From contig JALRME010000006.1 in assembly GCA_026120035.1 (NCBI GenBank), positions 558,001 to 622,000 on the forward strand: 64,000 bases of DNA, given 5' to 3'. Within the stretch, counting starts at the first letter, position 1; every line of letters starts with the position of its first letter. A program made the translations under genes and the position numbers. Origin of the DNA: Coleophoma eucalyptorum. Its lineage: Eukaryota; Ascomycota; Leotiomycetes; Helotiales; Dermateaceae. Shown in pieces: positions 11,654 to 23,691 of this stretch. Below the pieces are notes generated by a model. It was not told where the DNA came from. It did not search any database and was given only the letters and a program-made list of their open reading frames with translations.

Positions 11654-12905
11654 GTTGGAAGTATCTATGTTGGTGCTGCGATCGATTTGCGGCGCAGAAA
11701 GGTGAGGTAGGGCAGGCAAGGCACGCAGAAATGCGCGATAAGAAATAAATTTTGGACCCTGGCGGTTGATTGGTAGTCCGGGCGCTTACATCGAGTGTCA
11801 ACAGGACGAGCTGCAGGAGAAGCAGCACGTTGGGTTCCATGCTCATGGATACACACACACTAGTTGCACGGTTTGTTTATTACGAAGCCCGAAGAAGGGA
11901 GCAATGCATCGCAGCTGTCAGGCCCAACCGGAAGGAAGCCGTGTCTTGCCAACTGGGTAAAAGTCAAAGTTTAGATGATGCTGTCCTGGCCGGAGAAGCC
12001 GCCTTTACCTAATTGTTGGTCAACGCATAAGGGTTTCTAGTACTCCAAGACAAGATTTCAGGGCTTTAAGATCCTTCCTGGAAGACGTCGTGTTGTTGGC
12101 CAAAGGGGATGCCAATGGCCTTGAAATGTGGATGGAGGGCTGACGTGCCTTACGAGTTATATCGATCATAAGATACTACCCCTCCTCGCCCTCCTACAGG
12201 AAAGTCCTGGTCCGCCCCCAAGACTATGGTGTATAGCAGATGTTCGGACCCAGAATACAGAGCTGCCCTCCTTTGCCTTCCCTTCTTTCCTGTTGGATTC
12301 CCTTTCGAATCTGCCTTTGACCTGAATTGACCACCTTGGCAATAATGCATAACAGTATTTAGCACTACCGTCAGCCCATCGCCGCTGGAGCCCTCAAACA
12401 TTGTGTCTGCGTCGGCACCCCCAGCCAGTACATCATCGGACAAGGATCATTAAACGCTGTCATACTCACAACCACTTGCTTTGTGCAAAGGACTATCCAA
12501 CCAAGACCACCATTCTGCTACTTGACTCTACTCATCCTTCACACCCGTCCTTCTCTCCCTTTTCCATAACGACAACGACCGTTTTTTTCTTCAACTTTCT
12601 TCTGTGCTTTTCGCCGTCTTCGATCGTTCAGCTGCAACATCTACCTTCGCTGTGCCGTTCCCTTCCCCATTTCCCCTCGTCGCGTCCAACTTGAAACAAA
12701 GACACAGCTTTTCATCACTCCGTAACACATCCCAGGAAGATTTGCAGCGGATATCTCTCGCTTCTCTTCCTCCAGACCGGTTTTTGAGCTTCGAAACTCC
12801 ATTTTGAAGACTGTTGTATGCCGACCTCCGGCTGATCACAAGCAACGGATCTCTCCCCGTGCATACATCACCGTCGTCTACTGCTGACGGACATCTACAA
12901 CGCCG
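11654..12905. promoter_or_regulatory. Divergent promoter and long pyrimidine-rich MKK1 leader
   Basis: 1252 bp between DBP8 and MKK1 starts. From about 12490 to 12790 the + strand is rich in C and T, the usual look of a fungal core promoter and 5' UTR. Short frames occur but none is convincing. Confidence 0.5.
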
Positions 12906-14727
12906 ATGCAAGACAGCAGCAGCAACGAGGCTACAACTCGTGTGCCCAATCCTACAACCACACCACAGGCACCAGCTCCGATGCAATATGTAGGCAGGGA
13001 CCAGTCCACGAAGGTCGAGGTAATGCTAACACAATACAGTCTGCCATTGACCCAAGTCTTGCTCCCGCTCCCAAGATGTCTTCTCCAGCTCCTCTGCTAC
13101 GTCCACCGATTCCTGGCAGTCGACAGGCCAGCGGCTCAAGAACACCCCGTTTAGGCCTTGCAATACCACCATCTCCAAATGCCAAGGCAGTGAACCCTCC
13201 ACCCAAAGCGCCTGCACTTTCTCTACAAATGCCCTCAAGACCTTCTCTGCCTCGATTACAACTAGCAACGCCTATGGGAAGTAACACAACACCCTATGAA
13301 CAGAACTCGTTGCAAAATGGCCGCCCTAATCCACAACCTCTGACGGGACAGTCGGCGAGCGGTGGAAGTGAGAGCAGTGCGGCACATTCAAGAACGGGCA
13401 GCTTTGGACCACTCGATGGAAGAGCAAGCGGGCCGACATCAGCAGGATCACAATATTCAGCATTCTCGTTGGCATCTCAGTATGGTCTACAAAGTGGTGC
13501 AAAAGGAACCCCAGACCCCGCCTCCGCGGTGGGGTCGATGTACTCGGAGACCAGTCAAGGTGGGGTTGGTATGGAGAGAGATAGTAGTATGAACGGGCTG
13601 GAGGCATTCGATAAACTTAGTCTGGAACGAGGTAGGACACTTGATGTGGAAGATTTAGACGATGACGGATGGAGAGTTGCAAGTATGGAGAAGAGAATTG
13701 AGGAATTGGGTAGCTTAGGAGAGGGTGCTGGTGGTGCAGTAACCCGTTGCATGCTCAAGGGTGGAAAGACAGTCTTCGCATTGAAGGTAAAGAACACGCT
13801 CAATCTGCATACTCAACTGCTGATCAGTAATAGATTATCACAACAAACCCAGACCCAGATGTCAAAAAGCAAATTGTTAGAGAATTGGGCTTCAACAAAG
13901 ACTGTGCTTCTCAACATATCTGTCGGTACTACGGTGCTTTTGTAGAGCCGTCTACAGCCACTATATCCATTGCTATGGAATTCTGTGAGGGAGGTTCTCT
14001 CGACAGTATATACAGAGAGGTGAAGAAGCTCGGAGGGCGAACGGGTGAGAAAGTCCTTGGCAAGGTAGCAGAAGGGGTTCTCAACGGACTCACATATCTC
14101 CACGGCAAGAAGATCATCCACCGAGATATCAAACCCTCGAACATATTGCTCTGTCGAGATGGCCAAGTAAAGCTCTGCGATTTTGGAGTGTCTGGAGAAT
14201 TCGGAACCAAGGGTGATGCAAACACATTTATCGGAACGAGTTATTACATGGCACCCGAGCGTATTACTGGACAGAGTTATACTATCACCTCAGATGTGTG
14301 GAGTACGGGAGTGACATTACTCGAGGTGGCCCAGCACCGTTTCCCCTTCCCAGCCGATGGAACGGAGATGCAGCCTAGAGCCGGCTTGATAGATCTTCTG
14401 ACCTATATTGTACGACAGCCTATCCCCAAGTTGAAGGATGAGCCAGAGGCAGGCATCAAATGGAGTGACAATTTCAAGTACTTCATTGAATGCTGGTATG
14501 TTCCATATTTCCCTTTCCCCTTACCTCCTATTACAATGAGTTTGTACTAACACTATCTTAGCCTCGAAAAGGAACCATCTCGACGTGCTTCACCATGGCG
14601 TATGCTCGAACATCCATGGATGATTGAAATGCGTGCAAAGCGTGTCAACATGGCTCACTTTCTCTCAACAGTCTGGGGATGGGACGACAAAAAGAGACCT
14701 ACTTCAACGATTACCACTGGTAGATAA
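12906..14727 (+). CDS. MKK1: MKK1/MKK2-type MAP kinase kinase, cell wall integrity pathway
   Basis: Exons 12906-12989, 13040-13786, 13834-14495 and 14562-14727; introns of 50, 47 and 66 nt; 552 aa. The N-terminal 230 residues are Ser/Pro-rich and disordered. The kinase domain has GEGAGGAV as Gly loop, ALK with Lys277 at the exon 2/3 junction, HRDIKPSN with Asp375, DFG at 393-395 and activation segment [17 protein letters not shown]. The block [20 protein letters not shown] is typical of Mkk1/2 of the Bck1-Mkk1-Slt2 cascade rather than Ste7 or Pbs2. In this pathway it phosphorylates the Slt2/MpkA MAPK on cell-wall stress. The first intron has an unusual feature: GTAATG 30 bp inside it mimics another donor, but that would leave a 20-nt intron, so the earlier GTAGGC is preferred. 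Confidence 0.93.
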
Positions 14728-15299
14728 AAAAACCCACTACCACGCCCCTTAATTGCATTGCATACATCATAAGATGCTGAGCACGAAATTGGTTTGAAAC
14801 GGAACAGATGAGGGTGCACAAGAAATCTTGAAGTGCAAGGTCCTAGGATTTATGTATTAGAAGTATCGGTACAGATGCTGGACTCTGAATTTGACATAAC
14901 TTCCCAGACAGACTAGGAAGATGGTTTAGGCATGGCGTTTGGAGTATAAAGTGTTTCAACATAGGTGATATGGCATGGCATGGCATGGCATGGCTTTTGG
15001 GAATGATGATACAAGCCTTTACAATGGACATGGCTGACAGGTCAAAAGATTACCGTGCGCAGAGGCAAGACATATCAACTCTGATAAGCAAAGATAGCAA
15101 GCACAATGAGTAAACTCCTTAAATTTATGTATTTGAAGTGCTTTATCCTCTGACCTTACACATTGATTATGATGACAGTCGCGATTTAAGCTACACAATG
15201 CCAGTGTCTTGTCCAGCAGTTAATCTTTATAGTCTCAGAAGTCCTTCCTTTGTGAACATTGATCTACGCTCTAATGCTTCCGGCTGCTACTATGAGTTC
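14728..15299. other. Convergent intergenic region with GGCAT tandem repeat
   Basis: 572 bp between the MKK1 and methyltransferase stops. No gene seen. It contains a pentamer repeat listed separately. Confidence 0.5.
14971..14994. repeat. TGGCA pentanucleotide tandem repeat
   Basis: Nearly five perfect copies of TGGCA in non-coding DNA downstream of MKK1. Confidence 0.9.
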
Positions 15300-17491
15300 T
15301 CAGTAAGCACCAACATATCTAAAGCCTTGATATTCAGACGTGCTGGAACTAGGATTGAGACTGAATACATCAATAGGGCTGGGGATATCTGCCGGTGATC
15401 CAACATTGGATGTCTCACTCATAGAAGACGGATGATCTAGGATATGATCAGGACCACCACGAAGTGTGCTTAGATTGTCTAGCATCCCAGAGAGTTTGGT
15501 ATCCAGCTGGAACCGGTAGCTTGTGGCTCGCTTCCACTGGTTCGAATTGGCTTCGGCTTCAAAGCGAGCCATTGAGTCGTACTTTGCCTCGGTCATGAAT
15601 TCTCTAGTTCCATCATCACGCATATCTCCCATTCGACCTTCAGTTGGCTTACGACCTGTAATAACATGGAAGTTGACAAAAAAGCCTGTCGATGGGAGCA
15701 AGTCGAGCTCTATGGGTGGCAATTCTTTTTTAAGCTGGAAATTGTCATTTATACAGCGAGGGACTGGTTGTCTTGGGATCCTCACCTTAGGAATTTCATC
15801 CTCAAGATCCACTTGATATTTGATATACTCAATCATGAGTTTCCCTGTCCGTGTATCTCCACCAACAGGAAGTTGTAGAATTTTCTGATTGACATCCCAG
15901 AAACTGCGTTATTTTAGTATGAACCTTGTAGAAATTTATGGGCGACTTGCCCTCCACCTTCGAGCCAGGATTTCAGGTTGGCAGCTGGAACTCCGTCTCG
16001 CGGACGCATACTCGCTTTGAGTCGTTCATTGACTCTCTTTACCCAACCAGAAGCTAGGGCTTCAGCAGCTGAAAGTTCATTGTCTTGGGGATCTTGGAAG
16101 CGGCTGGTTATATCATCACCCCAAGTTCTTTCACACCGGCTTTTCCTGTCATCTGCATAAGGTGTGGTACCGGTTTTGAGACGAGGTCGGGGATCTATCT
16201 CAGAGAATTCTATGACGCCACCAGGCTGGAGGATTCTTTTTTTTTTGTTAGCCTGGACAACTGGAAGATTCAAGACTGTGTAATTTTGCTTACTGTCGGA
16301 GATCTTCAATAAACATCTTGTAGTTCTGAACCCGATCGAATACCTCCCTTCCACGGATGAGGCCGTAAACATTTCGGGATAGTGGTTTCTCATGTTGCAG
16401 CAGATGGTTTAGGTTGCGTTGTGTGAACATAGGATACGTCTGTCCTACATTACCTAAATAGTTATCCTCTTCCTTCGTCATAGGCTTGGAGTTTGTGGAT
16501 TCCCTGCAGAAGTCAGCGTCAGTGAGCAAATTCCTCAAACCGCTACATTATCAACGAACCAGTATTCAACACCTCGCTCGATGCATGACCAATGATCTGT
16601 GTCATCAAGACCCTCGACAAGCCAGCCAGGATTTTCTGCCTTGAGCTTAAAGCACCAGTGTCCGTCACCACAGCCTAATTCAAGCACTCGCGGAGGTCCA
16701 TTGACTTCACTGACACTGCTCCCATCCGATCTTGTCCCAATTGGCTGAATAATGGATGTAGATGATTGGCGATCTTTAAAGCTCCAATACCACACAGTCA
16801 ATGGACCTTTACAGACTATCTTTCCGGATTCTTCGGCAGCACAATCTTCTTGAGCAAATGATCCATGAGGAATAAGCATTTGGCCCAGTCGACGTCTGAA
16901 CTGTCTGAAAGTCAGCAGGATTTATTGTGAGGGAAAATACTTAAAAGAGCTAATAGTTGTCACTAGTAAGTCTCGAACAGCTGTTTTTGATGTTGGAGGT
17001 TGGAAGCAAATGATACAACTTACATCATGATGGAACGCCTTCTTGATTAGGCGCAGCACCTGCTTCACAGTTAAGTCCGTAGAACGAGGAGGATTGCGAA
17101 GTGATTTTGCTGTGACGAGTTCCCCAAACTCATTGTAAACCATGCCACTATTTGAAATTTCCTGGCCAGTGTAATTCTCATGAATCATAATCAATGGAGG
17201 TGAGTCAAGCTGGACTTGTTTTGACTTTGGGCCTGGTGGTATAATAGCAATCTTGGTATGTGGGAGGAAAATTGCGCCTCCGGGGATGCTTTGGCTACTT
17301 ACAGTGCGCGAAACTGGAGGAATACTAGGAGAAAACTGTGGGTTGGTTGAGGTATTAGAAACTGTTGGATGTAAGGGTACAAAAGAAGATGATCTTGGAA
17401 GTGCAGTATTTGCACCATCGAGTTGGGCAGTTTGTTGATAAGTGTCCATCTTGGTCTCTTCCTTCAGACTCGAAGATCTTGACTTGGACAT
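15300..17491 (-). CDS. SAM-dependent methyltransferase, fungal, substrate unknown
   Basis: Five exons: 17491-17024, 16900-16560, 16503-16294, 16235-15951 and 15903-15300; introns of 123, 56, 58 and 47 nt; 635 aa. The class I SAM-binding motif I is VLELGCGDG at about 228-236, followed by WLVEGLDDTDHW, which carries an acidic residue after strand 2. A later segment, EDLRQILQPGGVIEFSEID, fits the post-motif region (helix, PGG turn, strand). The N-terminal 150 residues are Ser/Thr/Pro-rich; the C-terminal 150 residues (GFFVNFHVITGRKP and beyond) are not recognisable. The last intron uses a GC donor. Neither target nor pathway can be deduced. The first intron is long for this gene, and a missed microexon there is possible. 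Confidence 0.8.
15904..15950 (-). other. GC-AG intron in the methyltransferase gene
   Basis: The donor reads AGG|GCAAGT and the acceptor ACGCAG. Phase analysis requires this junction: it joins GGG to FWDVNQ in frame, and the only nearby GT donor gives the wrong phase. Confidence 0.8.
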
Positions 17492-17967
17492 GAAGCTTGC
17501 GGGGCGTTGAATCCAATCTCCCTAGCTAGAGCTTTTACATTGTCCTGGAATCTGACTCAAGTGTTCTGATGACAGGTCGAACGTATCTTCCAGATGAAGG
17601 GTGAACACAAGACGAGGCATAATGGGTCTAGGAAAGGACGATGCTATCTAACTTAGGAAAGAAGAAAAAGTGACCATATTGAAAGACAAAATAGAAGGTG
17701 CAAACAGAAGAAAGCACTGAAGCCACCTGCTGTTGTCCAACAAACTAACACGAGTATCTCATTAAGGAAACAGTAGTACCACCATTAAAGTAGAGCTAGC
17801 TTATGGCCGGTGAAGTTTGATTTGCATCGTGATGTATACCATTGCATTGGGACCTATTCCACTTATACCCGTCTTCAAAGACTTCTAATTGATGGAATTA
17901 TAACTAATAAGAATCTATACATTTGGCAAGACAGTGGTCGATGGTTCGGATTTTCTTCGCAAACTTA
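17492..17967. other. Intergenic, methyltransferase promoter side
   Basis: 476 bp with no coding evidence, between the methyltransferase start and the stop of the next minus-strand gene. Confidence 0.5.
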
Positions 17968-18412
17968 TCACAATCGAGAAGAAAAGCCTCCCACAGTTTT
18001 CACAAACTTCAACTGTGGAGGTCCAGCAACAAGATCCTCCTCGGCCAATTTCTTGCCAAAGGCCTTGAAGACCTTTGACTGTCCGTGAGCAATTAGTGCT
18101 TGTTTATTCTTGTACCTGTACCAGCAGTGTCAGTTTTGGGTCCCATAATTGGTTTGTAATAGGCCAATACTGACGTCTCAAGCACAATGACCTCCTCGGT
18201 GCCAGTTTTCTTGTTCACCTCTCGATTGATCTGGTATCTCAAGACATCTGGCTCGCTGGACTTGACATATTTAGATACCTCGGTGAGAAGCTCCTCGACC
18301 TATATACATCAACTAAGTAAGGAATTAACAATCGTGACAAATTGCGACGTACCCTATCTGTTTTGCCAGCCTTGGGTGTGATGACTGCGATAATCTCAAG
18401 TTGGGAAGACAT
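17968..18412 (-). CDS. Small antibiotic-biosynthesis-monooxygenase (ABM) domain protein
   Basis: Three exons, 18412-18353, 18299-18175 and 18115-17968; introns of 53 and 59 nt; 110 aa. The order SQLEIIAVITPKAGKTDRVEELLTEVS, then EPDVLRYQINREV, then EEVIVLETYKNKQALIAHGQS is that of a ferredoxin-like ABM fold: strand, helix, strand, strand with E-x-Y, then helix with a His. Most fungal members are uncharacterised; some act on quinones or haem-like compounds, so function remains open. It was missed by single-frame reading because each exon is short. No biosynthetic genes surround it. Confidence 0.8.
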
Positions 18413-19375
18413 CCTGTGTGAATTTTACAGATCTATGCCTTCTCCCAAGGAAAGGAAAGGCGTGAAGAGCCCGGGTGTAATATGTAGCTGTTCGGCCATT
18501 GAACAAAGCGGAGTTAGAACACAAGTGTCCGAGCCGAGGCAACTTTGGCGAATGAAAAGGGGCGACGGTAATCTATCACTTGCTGACTCCATGGTGGTCA
18601 GCAGCTGCTTAGGGCCCAAGGAGAAAGACAGACTGCTTTAGACCGAACGGTATCCTGAGATCATGTTTATTAAGTGCTTTTTCTTTGATAGACTGCTACT
18701 TTTGACAAATTTTTTAAAATACTACTGGCAATGATACGGCGAGCCTGAGCTAGGTTGCTATAGCACACAGCAAGCGAGCTTCAGCGGTATATCCTTGAAC
18801 ATCCCGTCTTCTTCCTCGCCGGTCTGGCTGCTGACTGCATTTGAATATATGTAGCTTCGAAGACCAGTAGCACAAGTGATCTTCACAAGTTTATCTAGCA
18901 GCGCTCGAGGAGTTCTAAATGTCAATATGCCTTCACTTGTCACCAGAGTTGAATAGTACTATCAATTATATTCAGACGCAGGTTCTATGCCACTCTGAGA
19001 GTATTCAATGCCTCTCATGTACTTGTAGTCTAAGCTAATCTCCAACACAGAGCCCTGTCGCCCTTGCAAGATGATCTTGAGGTCAAAGGGTACTGAAACT
19101 TTAGTTTCTTGAAGCCTTTGAATATCCACAAGATCGTGCTAAACGGTCCGGTGCAATTCCTATATGGGCTCCCTCGCCCTTGATATTCCTCGTTGCAACT
19201 TTCCAAACCATGGAGTAGTCCTTGAGAATCAGCTTCTCGGCTGGCCCCCCTCTTTCAGCGGCTCCCGGCCACAAGATAGCACAGCTTTAATCTCCCTGGC
19301 TTCTAGGCGCGCATAGCTAATCTGTTGACGTCTCACCGACTCATGCTTTGAGTCTAGTCATATTGCAACCTCTTT
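18413..19375 (-). other. Gene-poor stretch with possible gene relic
   Basis: On the minus strand, frames of coding look appear in pieces but are broken by stops and frame changes: LEAREIKAVLSCGREP near 19290, EKLILKDYSMVWKVATRN near 19230, QETKVSVPFDLKIILQGRQG near 19080, and LLDKLVKITCATGLRS near 18890. No family was recognised. It may be a decayed gene, an unusual multi-intron gene, or chance. Confidence 0.3.
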
Positions 19376-20051
19376 TCATACAAGTACTCCTTTGACAAAT
19401 TGGTCGAGTGCAAGCTCAAAAAGCTCATTAGCAACTCCCTCGCCACCTGGATGTTCTACAGGAGAAAGAGGATTTTTGACCACTGCCTCGGGTTAGTCTG
19501 TGTTATATAAGGAACGACCAATTCCCATACCAAACTCAACATATAGATTTACGTAAATCTGGTGTAACACGTTTCGCATGTTGAGTGTTTGTGTATCTGT
19601 AAGCATGACGAACTTGATATTGGTTGGAGTCTCGTAGTAATGTAGTTTGTATTGGCCGGTCCGGTATGATATAAAGCTGCGTCTGCGGTCAGACCATAAT
19701 CCTTCAAGGTAACGCCCATTCTCACCTATCTTCTGGGCCTCCAAGCTTTCGAACCATATTCCGCAGAGAGAATATTGTTCCGAAAATCAGCTTCGCGTCG
19801 TCTTGGGCGCTCAATCGACCTTGTCGAGGTCTGGCTGGGCCAAGGTCAGGAGGTGCTCCATTGCTGGCAGCGCTAGATCCTGATAGAGGTCGGGCGGCTT
19901 TCGCGATGTTGTTCGCAGCGGCGTCTTGCGGTGATAAATGCCATAGCTTGCTATAGATACACTCCGCTGAAAAAGAGTCAGTCAATTGCTATATCCCAAA
20001 CCAACGAGCCATACTGTGCCTATCGAAAATGTAGAATGAGTAGACGACCAT
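19376..20051 (-). CDS. BET5: BET5, core TRAPP complex subunit (TRAPPC1)
   Basis: Four exons: 20051-20015, 19966-19726, 19682-19531 and 19482-19376; introns of 48, 43 and 48 nt; 178 aa. The start MVVYSFYIFDRH and the block YKLHYYETPTNIKFVMLTD are diagnostic, followed by LHQIYVNLYVEFVVKNP and a C-terminal amphipathic helix. It has the longin-like fold of the Bet5/Sybindin family. In yeast, Bet5 is part of the TRAPP core that activates Ypt1 in ER-to-Golgi traffic. An Ala/Gly/Pro-rich insertion of about 40 residues lies at about 28-70, between the first helix and the conserved AKLIFGTIFSLRN helix; it is absent from the animal protein. The CaMKK-like gene is divergent, 368 bp away. Confidence 0.93.
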
Positions 20052-20419
20052 GTTGAGGCAGAATTATGGCGTCCGCTTGACGTGGAGAAGAGAAGTCGAC
20101 GGGCTAGTATTGAAGTGGGCAAGCATTCAAGGGCTTGCAGAGCGACGGCGATAACTGGGTAGAAGCAGGAGGTAGTTGGCAGGGCGCAAGATGTTGTAGC
20201 TTGCGTAAATAGAGTTGCGAAGCTAAGGCCAACTACTGCCGTACTATACTCAGGTTGAGTTCTAGGGTGCTGCTGTAAGCGGGCCGTTGTGGATTATGAC
20301 CCCTCCACCAAGCTCCCAGCTCTTCAGCCTCACGTCGTCTTCGATCTCACAGGATGTTCAGTCAGAACACCTTTTCCACGATCATCCAGGTCATGTAGAG
20401 ATATATCAATTCTACAATT
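20052..20419. promoter_or_regulatory. Divergent promoter BET5 / CaMKK-like kinase
   Basis: 368 bp between outward-facing start codons; no coding evidence. Confidence 0.5.
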
Positions 20420-23169
20420 ATGAGTTCAGCGCCTGCAATTCGCGAACCAGGCCCTTCAGAGGATGCGCTCAAGAAGGAGGAAAAGGCAGGCATTCTACAT
20501 GGAAATGCGAACTTAGATGTGCCCGGATTAACAGAGAGCGGTCGGCCTCCCTTACTTCAGCACCTGTGAGTCTCTCAACTAATCTATGCTTCTGAGACCT
20601 GGGGCTCATACAGTCAGATCACAACCAGCATATCAGAGTCCGCTGCGACATCACAGGCGCACACCTTCTGCGCATCGAGAAGTTAAGGTCGGTTTATCAC
20701 ATGCTGGAACTGGCAAAATGAAAGCACAACTGAACTTCCTAGGAAACTCTTAATGCACGATCCGAGTACAAGAACAATGCAGAAGACGGCAGAGCGCAGC
20801 ATCATATCAACCAGTACATCATCAAGGAAGAAATTGGACGAGGCTCATTTGGAGCTGTGCATCTAGCTGTCGATCAATATGGGACCGAATTTGTAAGTAT
20901 CACAGATAGCATCACACGAGATGGCATGCTATAAAAAGCTCAATGCTGAAGCTCTGTAGGCAGTGAAAGAGTTTTCAAAATCGAGATTGCGTAAACGGGC
21001 ACAATCAAACATTCTCCGAAGACCTCATGGCGCGAAAAGACCTGGCCATTTGGCTGCAGGAAGCGGCTTTAACTCTCCTCTACACCGACACTCAGCATCA
21101 GATATTCAAAAAGGTGAAGGCGCTGGAAATCCTTTGTACTTGATCAAAGAGGAAATCGCGATTATGAAGAAGCTTAACCATCCCAATTTGGTGTCTCTGA
21201 TAGAAGTCTTGGACGATCCTGATGAGGATTCTCTATACATGGTCTTGGAGATGTGTAAGAAGGGAGTAGTGATGAAGGTTGGACTTGACGAAAGAGCGGA
21301 TCCATATGACGCAGAGAGCTGCAGGTGTTGGTTTCGGGACTTGATTCTAGGCATTGAGTATCGTATGTTCTGTTTTTCGAGTCGTGTATTTTTCGTTGCT
21401 GATTGCCTTTAGTTCATGCACAAGGTGTAGTACATCGAGATATCAAACCGGATAATCTCCTTTTGACTGAAGACGATGTTCTCAAGGTTGTCGATTTTGG
21501 AGTATCCGAGATGTTTGAAAAGGCATCCGAAATGATGACTGCAAAGTCAGCTGGATCACCAGCATTCTTACCACCGGAACTCTGTGTTGCGAAGCATGGA
21601 GACATCGCAGGGAAAGCTGCCGACATATGGTCTATGGGCGTCTCTCTCTATTGCTTACGGTTTGGAAGAATTCCATTTGAGCGCACTGGAGTCTTGGAGC
21701 TTTATGAATCAATCAAGAACGACGATATCCAAATGGAGTCAGAGAATACACCCTACTTCGAGGATTTGCTTAGACGCCTGTTGGAGAAGGACCCAAATAA
21801 GAGAATCACAATGCCTGAACTTAGAGTAGGTCTATCTCTTACACCCGAACACCTGGTAGTATTATTCTTAACATTTATCAGGAGCATCCGTGGGTGACGA
21901 AGGACGGTCAAGATCCATTACTCTCTTCAGAAGAGAATACTGCAGACTTGGTTCAGCCGCCGAGTAAGATTGAAATCAATCACGCTATTACAGGGAAGAT
22001 GAGTAATCTTCTCGTACTAGTAAGTCGCCTTGTACGACGTAAAAACACTTCTTAATATAAATTAGATGAAAGCTGTGAAGAAGTTTAAGTCTCTTGTTGA
22101 TGAAAAGCGGCCGGCCCTGATGTCCGGCAATCTTGGCAAAGGCATTCGAACACTTCGTGCTCTTGACCCATCTGCAGTAGATGAGCCCTCTTCTCCGAAA
22201 TTGCATAAGTCACGGAGTGTCGATCTTTGGGACAGAAGGGCTGTTGAAGGGGCGCTTGCTGCAGAAGGGGTTCACCATGACAACATTGTCTCTATTTCCA
22301 GTGCATCAAGAACCATAAGTGGCAGAATGGACGCATCGGTGACTGTTGTAGAGTCATCAACCACTCACCAAAATAAAGGAGTTGCTCATCAAGGCCATCG
22401 AGCAAATTTGGAGGAAGGGATTGAAGAGCAAGACATACCACACCGGGAAAGCTCGTCTAGTGATCCTGAGACTGGGGATGGCGTAAAAGGCCACGCACAT
22501 GATCCTTTAGATGAAGCGCCATTGTTTCTTGGTATTGGCAATGGTGAACAAGACCTAGAATTGGATGGGCAACTGGGTATGGTCGCAGAATCTCCTACGG
22601 CCGCTGAGTTCAGTATTTATGATACTGCGTACCAAAATGAGGTTGATCGTATCCGTAAAGCTCAGGGCCACGAAGCCAAAATCTATCTGACTCGAAGAGT
22701 TGACAACAAGCATAAGTACAAGGCAGATGCGAACATGGTTGACGCCCCAAGTGCTTCAGATGTTGCTGGCAGTGCACAGGAAGGTCTGAAAAGTCTCTTA
22801 GACCGAACCAGGGAAAAAGCAGAGAAGATCCATAACAAAGAAGAGAACTGCGGCACCAGAAGCCTCCTTGCCGACGTCACAGACAAAGTTACAGAGAAAA
22901 GAGAGCACCTGGGACAACTAAGGGACAAGGCATTGGAAAAGCTGGAGGAAGGATCAGCGAAGAAGGAAAAGGGGAAAGAGACCACTAGTAGCAGGAGGGA
23001 AATGCTTTCCGACCTTGCTTCCAAAGCCATGGAGAATACTAGATATGCAAGCGAGAGTGCTGTAGCCATGGGTAAAGACTTAAGTGGGAGGACAGGATTT
23101 GCTATGGACACGATCGTGCAGATGGCGATGGAGAAAAAGAAGGGTAATTCCGATGAGAGTAATAAATGA
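20420..23169 (+). CDS. CaMKK-like Ser/Thr kinase (Sak1/Ssp1/CmkC group)
   Basis: Seven exons: 20420-20565, 20618-20687, 20743-20892, 20960-21362, 21413-21825, 21882-22019 and 22066-23169; introns of 46-67 nt; 807 aa. The kinase domain spans about 85-400: GRGSFGAVH, Lys125 in AVKEF, HRDIKPDN with Asp266, DFG at 284-286, then SAGSPAFLPPE. The RRPHG insert between strand 3 and helix C, and the block EVLDDPDEDSLYMVLEMCKKG, are marks of CaMKK and its fungal relatives, which activate the SNF1/AMPK kinase and, in fission yeast, stress responses. The C-terminal 360 residues are charged, with long predicted helices (TDKVTEKREHLGQLRDKAL) and no known domain. The first intron's acceptor must be the second of two close AGs to keep frame. 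Confidence 0.88.
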
Positions 23170-23691
23170 TAAGATGGATATCCATCTGGCCTTCTTTACC
23201 TATGAGGCGTGCCCGGTGCACCGCCTCTGGTTGGATTCTTTACTGCGGATTACCCAGGCACTATAGGAGTGTAGGCGTTCATGATAGAACTTAGTAATAA
23301 ATGTTCGCTATGTTGCACTTGGAAGGTTACTACTGCATACTGCCTGGTTGAGAACTGATCTATGGCACTTGCTTCTGATATTTGACAGAAGACTAATCTC
23401 TAGGTCAACAACGTGACATGAGCTTCTTCATTTCACTTTAATCAGGCCTAACTAAGTATAAAGTCTCGTTTCCCTCAACATTTTATTGCGGCAGGCCTAA
23501 GCTCCTTGTCTCTAAGCTGCATGTAAATGCAGTCTACAAATTTAAATGAAAACCCCAGACACCGATGGCAAATCCATTTCCAAATCCTCGAGAAATATTT
23601 GGTTCCATAACGCCTTTGCTGGTATCGAACGAAAATGACCAGGCATCAAAATCCAGCCTGTGAATATCTTCATAGCATAGCATAACCTCCT
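23170..23691. other. Convergent intergenic region, no gene seen
   Basis: 522 bp between the kinase and BUD31 stop codons. No credible frame. Confidence 0.5.

Noticed and set aside
11654..11719. Upstream in-frame start for DBP8
   Set aside because: It adds 22 residues without family similarity; the later Met fits better, though this is not proven.
16901..17023. Microexon within the long first intron of the methyltransferase gene
   Set aside because: A short piece beginning CTGTTCGAG after an AG looked tempting, but joining it creates an in-frame stop. A single intron keeps phase.
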